Shown one piece after another: positions 21,321-32,121 of a stretch of DNA of 64,000 nucleotides. The position numbers were made by a program, and so were the translations under genes. Below the pieces are notes generated by a model, which worked only from the letters and a program-made list of their open reading frames with translations, made no database searches and was not told the DNA's origin. Positions within the stretch are counted from its first letter, which is position 1. Every line of letters begins with the position of its first letter. The DNA comes from Planococcus citri (taxonomy: Eukaryota > Arthropoda > Insecta > Hemiptera > Pseudococcidae). Location of the stretch: contig NC_088677.1 of assembly GCF_950023065.1 (NCBI RefSeq), forward strand, positions 13,348,001 through 13,412,000. The letters are read 5' to 3'.

Positions 21321-21856
21321 ATTTTTTTTCTCGTATCCGGTCGACATGCCTAAATTAACATGAAAAACTCAATCTAAATCTTAATCTAAATCTAAATCTA
21401 TATACCCTTCCCCTGCCAGTACTCCAGGAATCTAACTGCTTCATCGTCAAGTGTCCCATTTAATTTTCCAGGATCGATTTTTCCTGATAATTCACACTCA
21501 AATAAGTGTCTGTCAGTCTGAACATCGCCGCATTCACACAGATCATCATCAGCCAACTGCCATCTATGAAGGTTGTCATTCCTTCAATTTTTGGCTTCCG
21601 GCTTTCTCTGCGCCTGTGTATTTCTTGAATGGCAATCACGTCTATGTTCAGGTTCTTGACCATTTCAGCTAGTATAACTTCCTTTGGCCCTGACAGGCCC
21701 TCTATATTTATGGACATGATCCTTAAGGGAGGTGTCCTCGTTGGCGGCCCTGAGAAGGGCCGTTTTAACCCGGGCGTAGGGTGCATGATCGACCGGTGAT
21801 GGGATGATTGGCCAGTAGTTGAACTACTGTTTCCAGGGTGGGTACCTAGTTCATTG
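21321..21856 (-). mobile_element. Internally deleted LINE (non-LTR retrotransposon)
   Basis: On the minus strand the element begins at about 21,856, where R2 host sequence GAATTCATTGTTC stops. It encodes the start of an endonuclease domain, jumps to the C-terminal zinc finger of the same type of protein, and ends with a tail of repeated TAGATT units (21,369-21,400) plus a short A-run (about 21,322-21,330). Both ends are present while nearly all of the endonuclease and the whole reverse transcriptase are missing. Clade not resolved. Confidence 0.7.
21398..21580 (-). pseudogene. LINE ORF2 C-terminal zinc-finger fragment
   Basis: In a second minus-strand frame the sequence reads HRWQLADDDLCECGDVQTDR followed by HLFECELSGK, and ends FLEYWQGKGI with a stop at 21,398. 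The C-x-C-x7-H-x3-C pattern is the C-terminal zinc finger that follows reverse transcriptase in many LINEs. It begins about where the endonuclease frame becomes meaningless, near 21,580, which locates the deletion junction. The two parts are one frame apart. Confidence 0.7.
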
Positions 21857-21864
21857 GAATTCAT
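21575..21864 (-). pseudogene. LINE ORF2 N-terminal fragment, start of endonuclease domain
   Basis: The reading frame from 21,864 includes RIMSINIEGLSGPK, then LNIDVIAIQEIHRRR. The N-x-x-G start and the IQExH block are the first two motifs of the APE-like endonuclease of non-LTR retrotransposons, which nicks target DNA; the glutamate in QE is a metal ligand. Only these first motifs remain. The frame then crosses the deletion junction and continues out of phase to a stop near 21,460. The first three codons (M-N-S) lie in flanking repeat DNA, so this ATG is not native. Confidence 0.7.
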
Positions 21865-24240
21865 TGTTCTATTATTTATGAAAAAATTAAGTGACCATTT
21901 ATCGTTATTATGTAGTTACTTAACAAATGAAGAAAACTTACCAAAAACGCATTTTGAATATTCAAAGATTCGGGGTGTTCTTGGTTGATCATTTTCTACT
22001 TACGTTGTCTGAGAGACTGTGACTTTCTTTCGTGACCGGACAATTAGCTTAACAGGTACACTCGATGATAACATTTGGTTCGTATACGTCATGCAGTTCT
22101 CTCAAATGGTCCATCGAGTTATCTCATTTATATTGATAGTTGGAGTAGGTATATGCTTCATCCTACGGAAAACAATCATAGTCATAAGACCAGGAATCCA
22201 GGAATGTTCAAAAATCGAAAACTTCTTTAAAATTTCAGTTCGATGAAACGAGCTTGTAATACCTATTTGAGTTAGGTAGGTAGGTACTTAATTTTGAAAC
22301 AAAAATTTATTAAATTTATGCCCTTACTTTGATATGGGGTGTTTTTTCTATGGAGATTATTGAATAGAAAAATCAGCTTTTGAACAAAGGTCTCATATAA
22401 CAGGAACATTTAAAATAAATTCTGTTAGAAGAAATTGCTTACCTACTTGCCTGAATAGATTTTTTCAAATTATTTTCTTCTATAAATAGGTAGTCGCAAG
22501 AAGTGTATTTTTTATTGGTTTGTAACCAACTTGTGGGAAGAGGGTGATTTGAGATTCTCAGTCGAACTAGGAGCTAGGACATTGCTATACTGAAATTCAA
22601 GGCTACTTACTTATCAAAAGATTTAATCTTGAAACTATTAGGGTAAGTTTGGACTTTCAGATCGCTTTTGTCGATTTCAAAAACAACTTATCAAGTATTT
22701 TCAAAACACAAATTTACCCAATAAAAATAAAGCGATTCGAGAACTTTTGATTGTCCATTAAAACCCTGAAAATGATCTCGGATTTTAATGACGATGACCT
22801 TATAATTATGTAGATAAACGCAGAAAATCTCAACTTTTGAAATTGAGACATTTTTTTCAAAACAGGTTGGTAGAGGCTAGAGCGAAAAAAAAACATGTTT
22901 TCGAAATTGTTCCCTCTTTGAGGACCCATATCTCTCTTTTATATGTAGGTATTGTAGGTATTAGGGTGAGTGATGAAAAAAAACTGAGCGGATTTTGGCC
23001 AAATTCAGCAAAGACTTTCATTTTGAGTTGAAAATCGCTCAAAAAAAATTTTAGCTTTGAAGGTGGTCCTGGAAAGGAGATATGAGCCCTCGAAAAGGAT
23101 CAACTTTCTAAAAAAACTTGTGGTTTTTCAGCTCTAGCCCCTACTCGACCTGTTTTGGGGAAAATAGCGTTGTACATTACTCTGAATAAGTGAGCATTGC
23201 ATTTTTTTTTTTTTTTAAAGAGTAATTATAATTACCTATATATTAGGTACCTAATCATTTTCAAAAAAATATAAAAATTCAAAGTTTTCAGTGAATATGA
23301 ATGTCTGAAAGTTTAACGATCACTGGTAGGTACAATATTCTCAGCAGCTTATGATCTGCTATATCCAATTAAAGGCTATTTTTTTTAGTTTTCGTGTGGC
23401 TTTTCTTATGATTGTGTAGGGCTCGTAAATTCCTTTAATGTTATGTTTTTGCACGTTTTGAAAAACTCCTGTGTTCATTTCAATGACTTTACTTCTTCTA
23501 ATCTGTGTTTATTGCAGATTTTCTGTACCTCGAGCTTAGTTTTTTGCAATAAAAATTCTATCCAATTTCGTAATGGTAATTGGCACGTAGACATTTGCTG
23601 ATGTTTTCAATGTTTAGACAATTTTTGAGACAATTTACCTACTGTTGTTTATGAAAAAATCGAGTGTTCGTTTCATTTGAATTTACAAATAAAGAAAACT
23701 TACCTAGCTACCAAAAATGCGTTTGAAATTCTCTTAGGAGATTAGCGGTGGTTAATTGTTTCTTAGAGACCGTTGCTTCTTTCGCGACCTTATAATTAGC
23801 TTAATAGGTACAGGTACACTCGATGAAAACATTTGGTTCGGACACCTCAGTTTTTTAAATCGTTTATGGAGTTACCTCCTTTATACTGATATGGTGGGTA
23901 TAGGTACGCTTCATCATCCTACGGGAAAATGTCATCTAGCCAGGAATGTTTGAAAATTTAAAATTTCTTTAAAATTTCAGTTCGATGAAATCGAGCACGT
24001 AATATTCTGAGTTAGCTACTTAAGCTACTCAATTTTGAAACGAAAATTTATTAAAATTCTCTCACTTTGATGGGGTGTTCTTTCAATGGAGATTGATAAA
24101 TTGAAAAATTAACTCTTGAACAAAGGTCTCATAACAGGGATATTTTGAATGAAATTCTATTTGAAAAAATTACTTACTCGCCTCTGCCGGAATATTTTTT
24201 TTCAAATTATGTTTTTCGACAACTAGGTACAGTATAATTT
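21857..24240. repeat. R2 repeat mosaic
   Basis: Recognisable pieces include the AAAGAAAACTTACC landmark near 21,935 and 23,695, the GAGACCGT..CTTCTTTCG segment, ATCAGACCAGGAATG-like words, ACAAAAGTCTCATAAC-like words and one arm of a fold-back element (about 22,620-22,990). Open frames in it recur with changes in other R2 copies. No gene. Confidence 0.65.
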
Positions 24241-24417
24241 GGAGGGTATTTTTTCGGATGAAAAATTTCAAAAAATCACCGACCCCTTCTTACCACTTGC
24301 GGGTCGAATTGACGTGGAATGACCCTCATTTATCAAAATCTTAGAGCTTTGATCATCGTCATCATAACCGGCGTTTCTTTTTGTCGTGTGTGTGAAGTAA
24401 GTTCATGATCAATTTTC

Positions 24418-24830
24418 ATGTTGATTCAGTTCATTGACCTTATGAGAAATCGAGGGATGATGGCTTGGCTGGCTGGAAACAGTGATTGTGTGTACTTACG
24501 CCTACAAAATGGGTCAAAATTGTTAATTTATTCTGCTCAAGTGTTTCGCACGGACGAAACCAGAGAGCAGAGGGTACTGGCCTACTGGGATATGCCTAAG
24601 ACCACTACCAATGAGTATGTAAATCCAACCCTTTACCATTTGGTAATAATGGGCGTGGTCGAGGTAAGTTTGGCTACCTAAGTACCTAGCCAAATTAGTG
24701 ACTTGACCTGACCTCGTCGCAATCTAAAACAACAATAGTCGAGAATTGGCTTGGTGAATGTTTACTGTTATACTTACTTATATTTCAGGAGCTCAGGCCC
24801 TGGGTCAAAGTGGTTTTATTTAATGTTTAA
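24418..24830 (+). CDS. Possible two-exon gene end, 95 aa, unrecognised
   Basis: An open frame from ATG 24,418 reaches GAG|GTAAGT at 24,663/24,664. A pyrimidine-rich TATATTTCAG ends at 24,788. Joining at this 125-bp intron keeps the frame (phase 0) and adds 13 codons to a stop at 24,830. An AATAAA follows at 24,909-24,914, 79 bases later. Read unspliced, the frame would end five codons after the donor. The protein contains MAWLAGNSDCVYLRLQNGSK and ends ELRPWVKVVLFNV; I do not recognise it. A splice acceptor-like TGTTGATTCAG just inside the ATG (24,418-24,428) suggests the true exon may start there and the gene extend upstream, outside the inserted block. Function unknown. Confidence 0.4.
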
Positions 24831-24908
24831 AGTTAAAGAGTTAAGTGATTAATTAAAGTAAGTTTTATTCGTGTAATACTTGATAAAATGTGTAAATCAG
24901 ATTTATGC

Positions 24909-24914
24909 AATAAA
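24909..24914 (+). terminator. Polyadenylation signal of the possible two-exon gene end
   Basis: AATAAA 79 bases after the proposed stop, in a non-repetitive context. Confidence 0.4.
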
Positions 24915-25150
24915 GCATGATTTATGGAAGTGCATATTGCGTTTGAGTATTCTTTGGTGTAAATATTGACTCGTTGTTGATTCCTACGAGATCCTAAGCA
25001 GGGGTTATTCAATTTAGAACAGCATAGGGGAACCCATTGTTTGGACTATCAACTCTTGGTGTGAATTCCCATTGGAGATAGTCTAATAGTGTCTCAATTT
25101 AGAGAATATCCAGGCCCAGGCATATTCCATAAGAATACGTCTATTTTACA

Positions 25151-26559
25151 TTAATATTTTATCAAATGATGTTCTCGCACGTTTTGAAAAAATCCTATGC
25201 TCATTCAATGACTTCACTTCAGATCTGTATTTATTGCAGATTTTCTATACTTCGAGCTTATTTTTTTTTCATTGAAATTTTATATCCAATTTTATCATTG
25301 GGAGATGATGTTTTCAATTCTTAGGCGATTTTGAGGTTGTTTTGTGTACTTTCGAATTCATGTTTTTACTATTCATGAAAAAAAAATCGAGTGTTGGTTT
25401 TATGTAATTTTACGAATAAAGAAAACTAATTACCAAAAATTAATTTTGAAATTCTGAGTTGGAAGTGCTTGGACTTGTATTATGGTTTACATCGCTTTCT
25501 TGAGAGACCGTGGCTTCTCTCATGACCAGACAATTAGCTCAATAGATACACTCGATGACAAAATTTGGTTTGTATACTTACACTCGTGTTTTTAAAATGA
25601 AAATTTATTGAATGTATGCTCTTATCTTTCGTGGAGTGTTCTTCCTATGGAGATTAATAAATACAAAAATCAACTCGTGAACGAAAGTCTGATGATCAGG
25701 GACATTTTAAATAAAATTCTGTTTGAAAAAATTACTTACTCACTTGAATTTTATTCGGTATGAAATTAACATGCTTCCAAATTCGCGGTACTGTTCTGAT
25801 TGAGAACTAAAATATAAACAGAAAAATCAACTCTCGAACAAAAGTCTCATAACAGTGGCATTTTAAATCGAATTCTATTTGAAAAATTACTTATTCACCT
25901 GAATTTTATTAGCTATGAAACAATAGGTCCCCTTGTAGGTTCACTATTTCAAGCATTATGATTCATCTGACTGTAGGACGATATCATTAAATTTTAGAGC
26001 CAAAATGGGCCCATGATTAAGGTTAATTATTCGTGAATTTATTAACAGAATACGAAAATATTATCAACTTACTATAGGTATAAGAATTTGCATATTTTCA
26101 GAAAAAATAATCAGTTGGTGAAGGGGTTTATTCTTCATTGTTTTCACTCCCAGGTATGACAATATTCTTGTTGCACTCATTGACACAGGGACTATAGATA
26201 CTCAGTACTCGTGGTATTTTCGGTTATTGAGCAATTTTGAGGCAATGCGATAGCTGTTTTTGTTCTATCAAATTTCATATTTCCGCTTATTACTTTTCAT
26301 TTGTTTTGTTGCTTTTTTTTGGATAATTCTTTTATTGAGTACTTATACTGCTTTTTCCCTCGCAACTTTACAAATTGAGAAAACTTACCAAATCATTGTT
26401 CACCTTGATCGAAATTTTACAAATATAATTTTTTTCCGGAGCTATGAAGGAGAAAATAATAACAAATCATATTTCTCTCTCATCAAAAAAAGTAAAGATG
26501 AAAAAAATTGAATGTTTATCGAAAAAAATTTGAAAATATGAGCTCCAGAAGCGCCTCTG
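25151..26559. repeat. R2 repeat mosaic
   Basis: Contains the landmark AATAAAGAAAACTAATTACC near 25,420, ACGAAAGTCTGATG and a AACTTACCAAATCATTG segment near 26,380. No gene. Confidence 0.6.
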
Positions 26560-27295
26560 GATAGGAGATATGGGTCCTCAAGGAGGGGGAATTTTTGAAA
26601 AATTCGTGGTTTTAGCCCCTAACCAACCCTTTTTCGGAAAAAATGCTACTGCTACCAAAATCCAAGACCACTTTTTTAGGGTTCTACTAGGCGGTTGAAA
26701 ATTTTTGTAAATTGTCCATTTTTCGATAAATTCGTGTTTTCAAGGTTTTTTCTTCTCAAATTTTTTTAACCTATTATTCAGACCAAAACATGAAAGATTT
26801 TATTCCTGTAACTGGGGAAATATTTCGGAATACAGTGGTGCCAATAACTTTTTGGTCATTATTGCTTATTTCAAGAAATCTAGACAAATAGCCAACAATT
26901 TACCTTACACTTTTTTGAAATTGCGGTAAAGATGACCAAAAAATTGACACTATTGGATGTCAATATATTTCTCTAGTTTCAATAATGAGATCTTTCTATG
27001 TATGTTTAATCATAATTAATGCGAAATATTTGAGGAAAATTTTTTTCTCGAAAAACTGATTTATCCAAAAAGTGAGCAATTTGTAAATTTTTAATCGGTC
27101 AAGGGGACCTAAAAACTGGTCTTGGGTTTTGATGGCAACTGCGTTTGGTCGACGCAGAAGCGCAATTATGGGTACTATATTTTGGAACTGAATCATTTTT
27201 TAAAAACAAGCTGGAGTAGAGGCTAGAGTGCAAAAACCGTAACTTTTTCAAAAATGTTCAACATTTGAGGATCCATATCTCTCTTCCAAAAATAA
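26560..27295. mobile_element. Fold-back element, palindromic, copy 1
   Basis: The left part (GGGTCCTCAAGGAGG ... CCAAGACCACTTTTTTAGGG ... CGATAAATTCGTGTTTTC) is found in reverse complement in the right part (TTATCCAAAAAGTGAGCAA ... GACCTAAAAACTGGTCTTGG ... TTTGAGGATCCATATCTC). The centre is near 26,925 and pairs TTTTTGGTCATTATTGC with GATGACCAAAAAATTGAC. Arms are about 350 bp with many mismatches. No coding capacity. Confidence 0.7.
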
Positions 27296-28699
27296 GTATA
27301 CTTTCTAAACTGATCATTTTTCAAAAAAAGAATGCTTACCTATTATTAGATATCAATTGTTTTCAAATAATAATAGTACATCTTGAGTTGATCGGCGAAT
27401 ATAAGATACTATAGTCTTAGAATTTGAGATTACGCAGCGACTAGCGAGAACGACGATATTCGCGTATATTTTCGATTATGTTCTTTATTTTTGATTGAAC
27501 TTCGAACGTCGATATGTTTATTGGTCAAGTTTGTCTTCTTTGAACTTTTCAGCGACAATCATAAGAACATTCGATTGAATTTTTAAATGGATTTCAAGAT
27601 TAGGTAACTCGTTTTGGAATTCTATTTTGTTGATTTGAAATATTTTTTAATTTACAATAATTACCATCAATTACCTACTGAAAGGATAAAATCTATGTGG
27701 TTTGATAAAATTAGTTTTAAAAAATTGCCCCTTACCGTTCTCAGTGGTGCAGTATCAAAGACGCCACATTTTCGTGTCTTTTCCGCTTTAGCCCATACAC
27801 AACCTGTTTTTGGAAAAAATGTTACTGCCATCAAAATCCAAGATACCTTCTTTAGGGTTCTACTGAAAGGTTGAAAATTTTCGTAAGTTGCCCATTTTTC
27901 GATGAATTCGAATACTAAAGTGTTTTCTCCTCAAATCTTTCTTATATACCTACTTATCCAAGTAGTAATTGGGCCAAAACATGAAAGATTTTATTCCTGA
28001 AACTGGGGGAATATTTTGGAGTAAAGTATGCCAATACTCTTTGCGGTAAAAGACAACGCCAAAAATTTATCAAATTTTCACAGTTTTTTGGTGATTTTTG
28101 AGACAATTTACCTACTTTGTTGTTTCATGTAACTTGGCTAGTTCATTCGAATGAAAAAATTGAGTGTTCGTTTCACTTGACTTTACGATTAAAGAAAACT
28201 TACCTACCAAAAATGCGTTTTGAAATAAATTCTGTTAGGTCGTTGTTCACTGTATGCTTTCCACGTTGTTTTTAGAGACCATAGCTTCTTTCATAACCTG
28301 ATAATTATAGCTCAATATAGGTACACCCCATGACAATATTTGGTTCGTATAGTACTTCAGTTCTTTTAAATCATTCATCGAGTTACCTCCTCTACATTGA
28401 TATGTATAGTTAGAGCTGGTATGCTTCATCTTATGGAAAGCAGTCATCAGACCAGGAATGTTCAAAAATTGAAAGTTTCTTTAAAATAATTTCAGTTCGA
28501 TGAAGTGAGCACGTATAGGTAAGTGAATAATACGCTGAGTCACTTCTTTTTTCAAACTAAAATTTATTATTTGTAAAATTCATGCTCTCACTTTGATATG
28601 GACATTTTAAATCAAATTCTTTTAGGAAAAATTACTTACTCGCCTTGTAAAATTCGAATTGAGGGCAGGTGTTGTAGTCAGCAATTCAAACTTCTTATA
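27296..28699. repeat. R2 mosaic with a single fold-back arm
   Basis: A left arm only (CCAAGATACCTTCTTTAGGG) lies at about 27,735-28,090. The landmark AAAGAAAACTTACC is near 28,193. At 28,655-28,715 the words GAATTGAGGGCAGGTGTTGT and CAGCAATTCAAACTTCT recur at 31,090-31,145. No gene. Confidence 0.6.
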
Positions 28700-29410
28700 A
28701 TTTTATTATACTCCTTTTTTCGTTCTGTTTTAGCCTTCACCAACCCGTTTTCGGAAAAAATGGTTTACTGTCACTGGAATCCAAGACCACTTTTTTAGAG
28801 TTCTGTACTGAGCGGTTGAAAATTGTTGTAAATTGCTCATTTTTCGATGAATTCGTGTTTTCAAGGTTTTTTCTGCTCAAATTTTTCTTACTTACTAGTG
28901 AGGCCAAAACATTATTCCTGAGATGGGAGAAATATTTTAAAATGCAGTAGTGTCAACTTTTTGGTCATTATTGCTTATTTCAGAAAACCAAGGCCAATAG
29001 CCAAAAATATACCAAATTTTTACACTTCTTTGAAATTCGGAAAGATGACCAAAAAAATCAACATTATTAGGTGTTAAAATATTTCTCTATTTTCAGAAAT
29101 GAGATCATTCTATGTTTAAACATAATTAATGCGAATTGAGTAGACAAATTTTTGAAACAAGAATTTATATTCCAAGAAATGACCAATTTGCTAATTTTCA
29201 ACCGGTCAAAGAGACCCAAAAATTGGTCTTGGGGTTTGATGGCAATGGCTTTGGTCGATACAGAATCTCAAGTAGGGGCTACTGTCTTTGAAACTGGGTG
29301 ATTTTTTCTAAAACAGAGCTTGAGTAGAAAAGGTTGGAGCGAAAAAACTACAACTTTTTCAAAAATGTTCCACATTTGAGGTTCCTTATCTTCCTTCCAA
29401 GAATACCTTC
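28700..29410. mobile_element. Fold-back element, palindromic, copy 2
   Basis: Same structure as the copy at 26,560: CCAAGACCACTTTTTTAGAG on the left, GACCCAAAAATTGGTCTTGG on the right, and a self-pairing centre near 29,030. A degenerate hairpin core of the A/B/C type lies just outside at 29,485. Confidence 0.7.
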
Positions 29411-29519
29411 GGATTTTTTGAAGAAACATTAAAAGCATAAATGGCATTAAAGCAGCCAATAAGCAAAAAGTAAATGCAAAAACTCTCTTGCAATCAGTGA
29501 ATAATCAGGGTAGATTTTG

Positions 29520-29830
29520 AATACACAGGTATAAAAACATCATATAGTTGGTTCTAAAAAGCGAACGGTTTTCAAGGCGCTTTTTGAAAATCTCCAATTT
29601 ATAAAATACAGCTGGATGCTCCAGAACGACTTAAAACCACTATATAGCAATCGACTCAGCATTGGATGAGGAGTCAAAAATGATGAACTCAAGTTTGGCA
29701 AATTCCAATATGTAGCGGAAAAATTTCCTCTCGAGAAGTACATATATTGAAAAAAAAATCGAGATCATTTCGTTTGATAAGTATCATCTTCTAATCGCAC
29801 AAAGACCACAAGAGCCTTCAATTCTTTAAA
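29520..29830. repeat. Dispersed repeat, copy also at about 60,700-60,980
   Basis: AAAGCGAACGGTTTTC, ATCGACTCAGCATTGGA, CGGAAAAATTTCC and ATCTTCTAATCGCACAA occur in the same order in both places. No coding capacity recognised. Confidence 0.65.
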
Positions 29831-30539
29831 AAAGAACACAAATCATGAGACGTAGAACATGGTCACAATATGGTCTGTGTTTGTTAATTAATATGCCAAA
29901 GTGAAAGAAAAAAAAACACCGAAAAATCATCATTTTTGGTCTAAATGAAGAAGAAAAACAGCTGAAATTTCAGTCGAACCACTTTTTTGGCCATTTTTTC
30001 ATTTTTGACAAAAATATTCCTTGATAACTTTCGATAAAATGAGAGCTCTTGCGTGATCACAAGATATTGATCGATCGGGATGATCTTTTTTTCATTTTAG
30101 TAATGCTCTACAAGAGGCAGCTTTTCGGCGGTATTGGAACTCGCAGATGTTCATTTTTGTCATTTTTAATGCACCTTACTCAGCAAAGCAACTCAAATCC
30201 CTTATTTAAAACAAAATAATCTCCAGGAATTGGGAGATGTTGTCTTGCTTTGGTGATAAAATGTACATCCTTCAGAAGATTGATCCATGGTATTTACTTG
30301 CATCCGTCAAAGGTGATATTTTGCGGAATAACATTGGTCTCTTCCATTAACTATTCAGTTTACAATCTTAATATAAGCATATTAACCTAGATCTGTTTCA
30401 GTTCATGTTTTCAATGTTTTTTTAATCGGATTTTTAAATCTGGTTCAAAAAGGCAAATCTACTATATTGATATTGAGATATGATAATTTCGAAATGATTT
30501 TAACTCTTCTAATCAACTTTGTATTTTTTCGTTTTACAG
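29831..30539. other. Noncoding block with first copy of a 78-bp direct repeat
   Basis: The segment 30,119-30,196 (CTTTTCGGCGGTATTGGAAC through CAGCAAAGCAACTC) recurs with a few changes at 30,797-30,874. Nothing else was identified. Confidence 0.5.
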
Positions 30540-30550
30540 GTGAGTAAGAA
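30515..30550 (+). promoter_or_regulatory. Back-to-back splice acceptor and donor (recursive-splice-like site)
   Basis: A pyrimidine-rich run ending TTTTACAG (30,539) is followed at once by GTGAGT (30,540-30,545). This AG|GT arrangement is the form of zero-length exons used for stepwise removal of long insect introns. No host exon is seen nearby, so use is unproven. Confidence 0.35.
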
Positions 30551-31730
30551 TTTTTCTCGTTGAATTAAGCAACTGCCCAAAAGTATGCGGCTGGGTAAGT
30601 TATTTTTCAGCTTGAAGTGTAATTTCGTCGCTTTTTCGAGGTAAAGTAAGTACCACGATTTCTACTGGCGAGTGGAATTTTCCGAACTATATTTTGGGGC
30701 CCCTTCATATCCCTTTGCTTTCCCTATATGGGTTCCAAGAACTCATCCCCATTATCTCCATGTACATATGTAGAATGCAGATTACAGATTGTAAAGCTTT
30801 TCGGCGATATTGGAACTCGCAGATGTTCACTATTGTCATTTTTTGCGCACCTTACCCAGCAAAACAACTCTAACGCTTGCGATAATAAACGTCTCGTTTA
30901 CTTGTGTAGAAAACTAGGTTTAAAATGAGTCATCTTTATTGGCTCTTTGCTACTCGTATTTCCATTAGAATACAGTATGTATTTCATTTTTAACCTTCAT
31001 GTTTATGTGTAGAAGAGTTCTACAGATATTCCTTATCGTTATGTTTATACTGGGTTTGGTTAGTTTTAAATTTTTCGTGTCTGGAGTTCGAATTGAGGGC
31101 AGGTGTTGTATTCAGCAATTCAAACTTCTGAGAATTTTATTATAGGTACTCCTAGACTAGACTATAGAATCGTCATCCACGAAAGACGTATTGTTTTAAT
31201 ATTGGAGTGGTGGCTATATCGACTATCTAACTCTTTGATACTCTTTTTAATCGTTCGTACTCGTACTTCTCGTACCTTTAGTTTAAAAAAAAATTTGCTA
31301 CTGGCATCTTCGTTTTTTTTTCAATATTTCAACACATAGATAACTTTACAGTAAATTAAAAATTCGTACTTCGACTAGGCGTCTCTGTAGTCTCAGGTTG
31401 ATGCGATTTAATAATATGATAATTGTCAAATCGAATATTCCACGAGCTGGTACCTGGAATCTCCAAGTCCAAGATAATATATGAAAAGTGATCGTCGTCC
31501 GAATCTTATCCGTAAGCATTGGTTTTCATCTCTGTTTTTCTAAGCATTGTTCCCAATGACGAAAAATGGTACTCGTAGGTATACGATACTTGGTATTTTA
31601 ATGAATTTAACTTCTATTTAGAAGTATGACCAGTTCACCACCACACCACCTTTTCACTATACGGTGTTGGTATCCCGCAAAATAGCACGTACAATACAGT
31701 AGGTACTTACCTACTATTAACCCTCGAGAA
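30551..31730. other. Low-repeat noncoding block
   Basis: Apart from the second 78-bp direct repeat copy (30,797-30,874) and a segment shared with 28,655-28,715, I see nothing I can name. Open frames of 66-78 codons at 30,728-30,928 and 31,103-31,339 show no recognisable features. Confidence 0.4.
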
Positions 31731-31953
31731 CTGACATCACTGAGGAAACCTCCGGGCGCTGACTTCACTGAGGAAACCTCCGGGTCCATGTCAGCACCCG
31801 GAGGTTTCCTCAGTGATGTCAGTATTTTAATTAAACTTGTTAACTTAACATAACCCGGAGGTTTCCTCAGTGATGTCAGTACATTAATTTTACGTGCTGA
31901 CATAACTGAGGAAACCTCCGGGTTTGACCCGGAGGTTTCCTCAGCGATGTCAG
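31731..31953. repeat. Six-copy hairpin array of a 26-nt GC-rich motif
   Basis: A 26-nt motif starting CTGACATCACTGAGG and ending AACCTCCGGG occurs at 31,731-31,756 (+), 31,759-31,784 (+), 31,797-31,822 (-), 31,854-31,879 (-), 31,897-31,922 (+) and 31,928-31,953 (-). Copies differ by one or two bases at most. The order F F R R F R lets copies 1-4 form a nested hairpin (loop 31,785-31,796) and copies 5-6 a tight hairpin with a 5-nt loop (31,923-31,927). Confidence 0.9.
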
Positions 31954-32097
31954 TATAAAAATAAGTCATCGCTTAAGGGTTTAATGACAGCATACAAATA
32001 ATCACACGCGAATTTTAGGTATACAAACTTCTAGGTACCTACATAGAAGTATTGCTTTACTTATGGTCGAACAAAATTACACGAGTTCCTTACCACA

Positions 32098-32121
32098 ACA
32101 AATCTATACTTTTCTCCACTA
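32098..32121 (+). repeat. Left 24-bp direct repeat flanking the large fold-back
   Basis: ACAAATCTATACTTTTCTCC plus ACTA. The partner at 35,395-35,418 differs at one base (T to G at position 13). They bracket the whole 3.3-kb element and probably represent a target-site duplication. Confidence 0.65.

Larger units (their letters stand above)
24241..25150 (+). other. Insertion-like block with a gene 3' end
   Basis: R2 sequence stops at about 24,240 and resumes at about 25,150 with TTCTCGCACGTTTTGAAAAA. The block between is not repetitive inside this window. It holds the small two-exon frame described separately and a polyadenylation signal. It could be a piece of a host gene or the 3' end of an LTR element. 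Confidence 0.4.

Noticed and set aside
31607..31969. Minus-strand frame of 120 codons
   Set aside because: It is a translation of the inverted 26-nt motifs (TSLRKPPG and PEVSSV repeats) and arises from the hairpin array.
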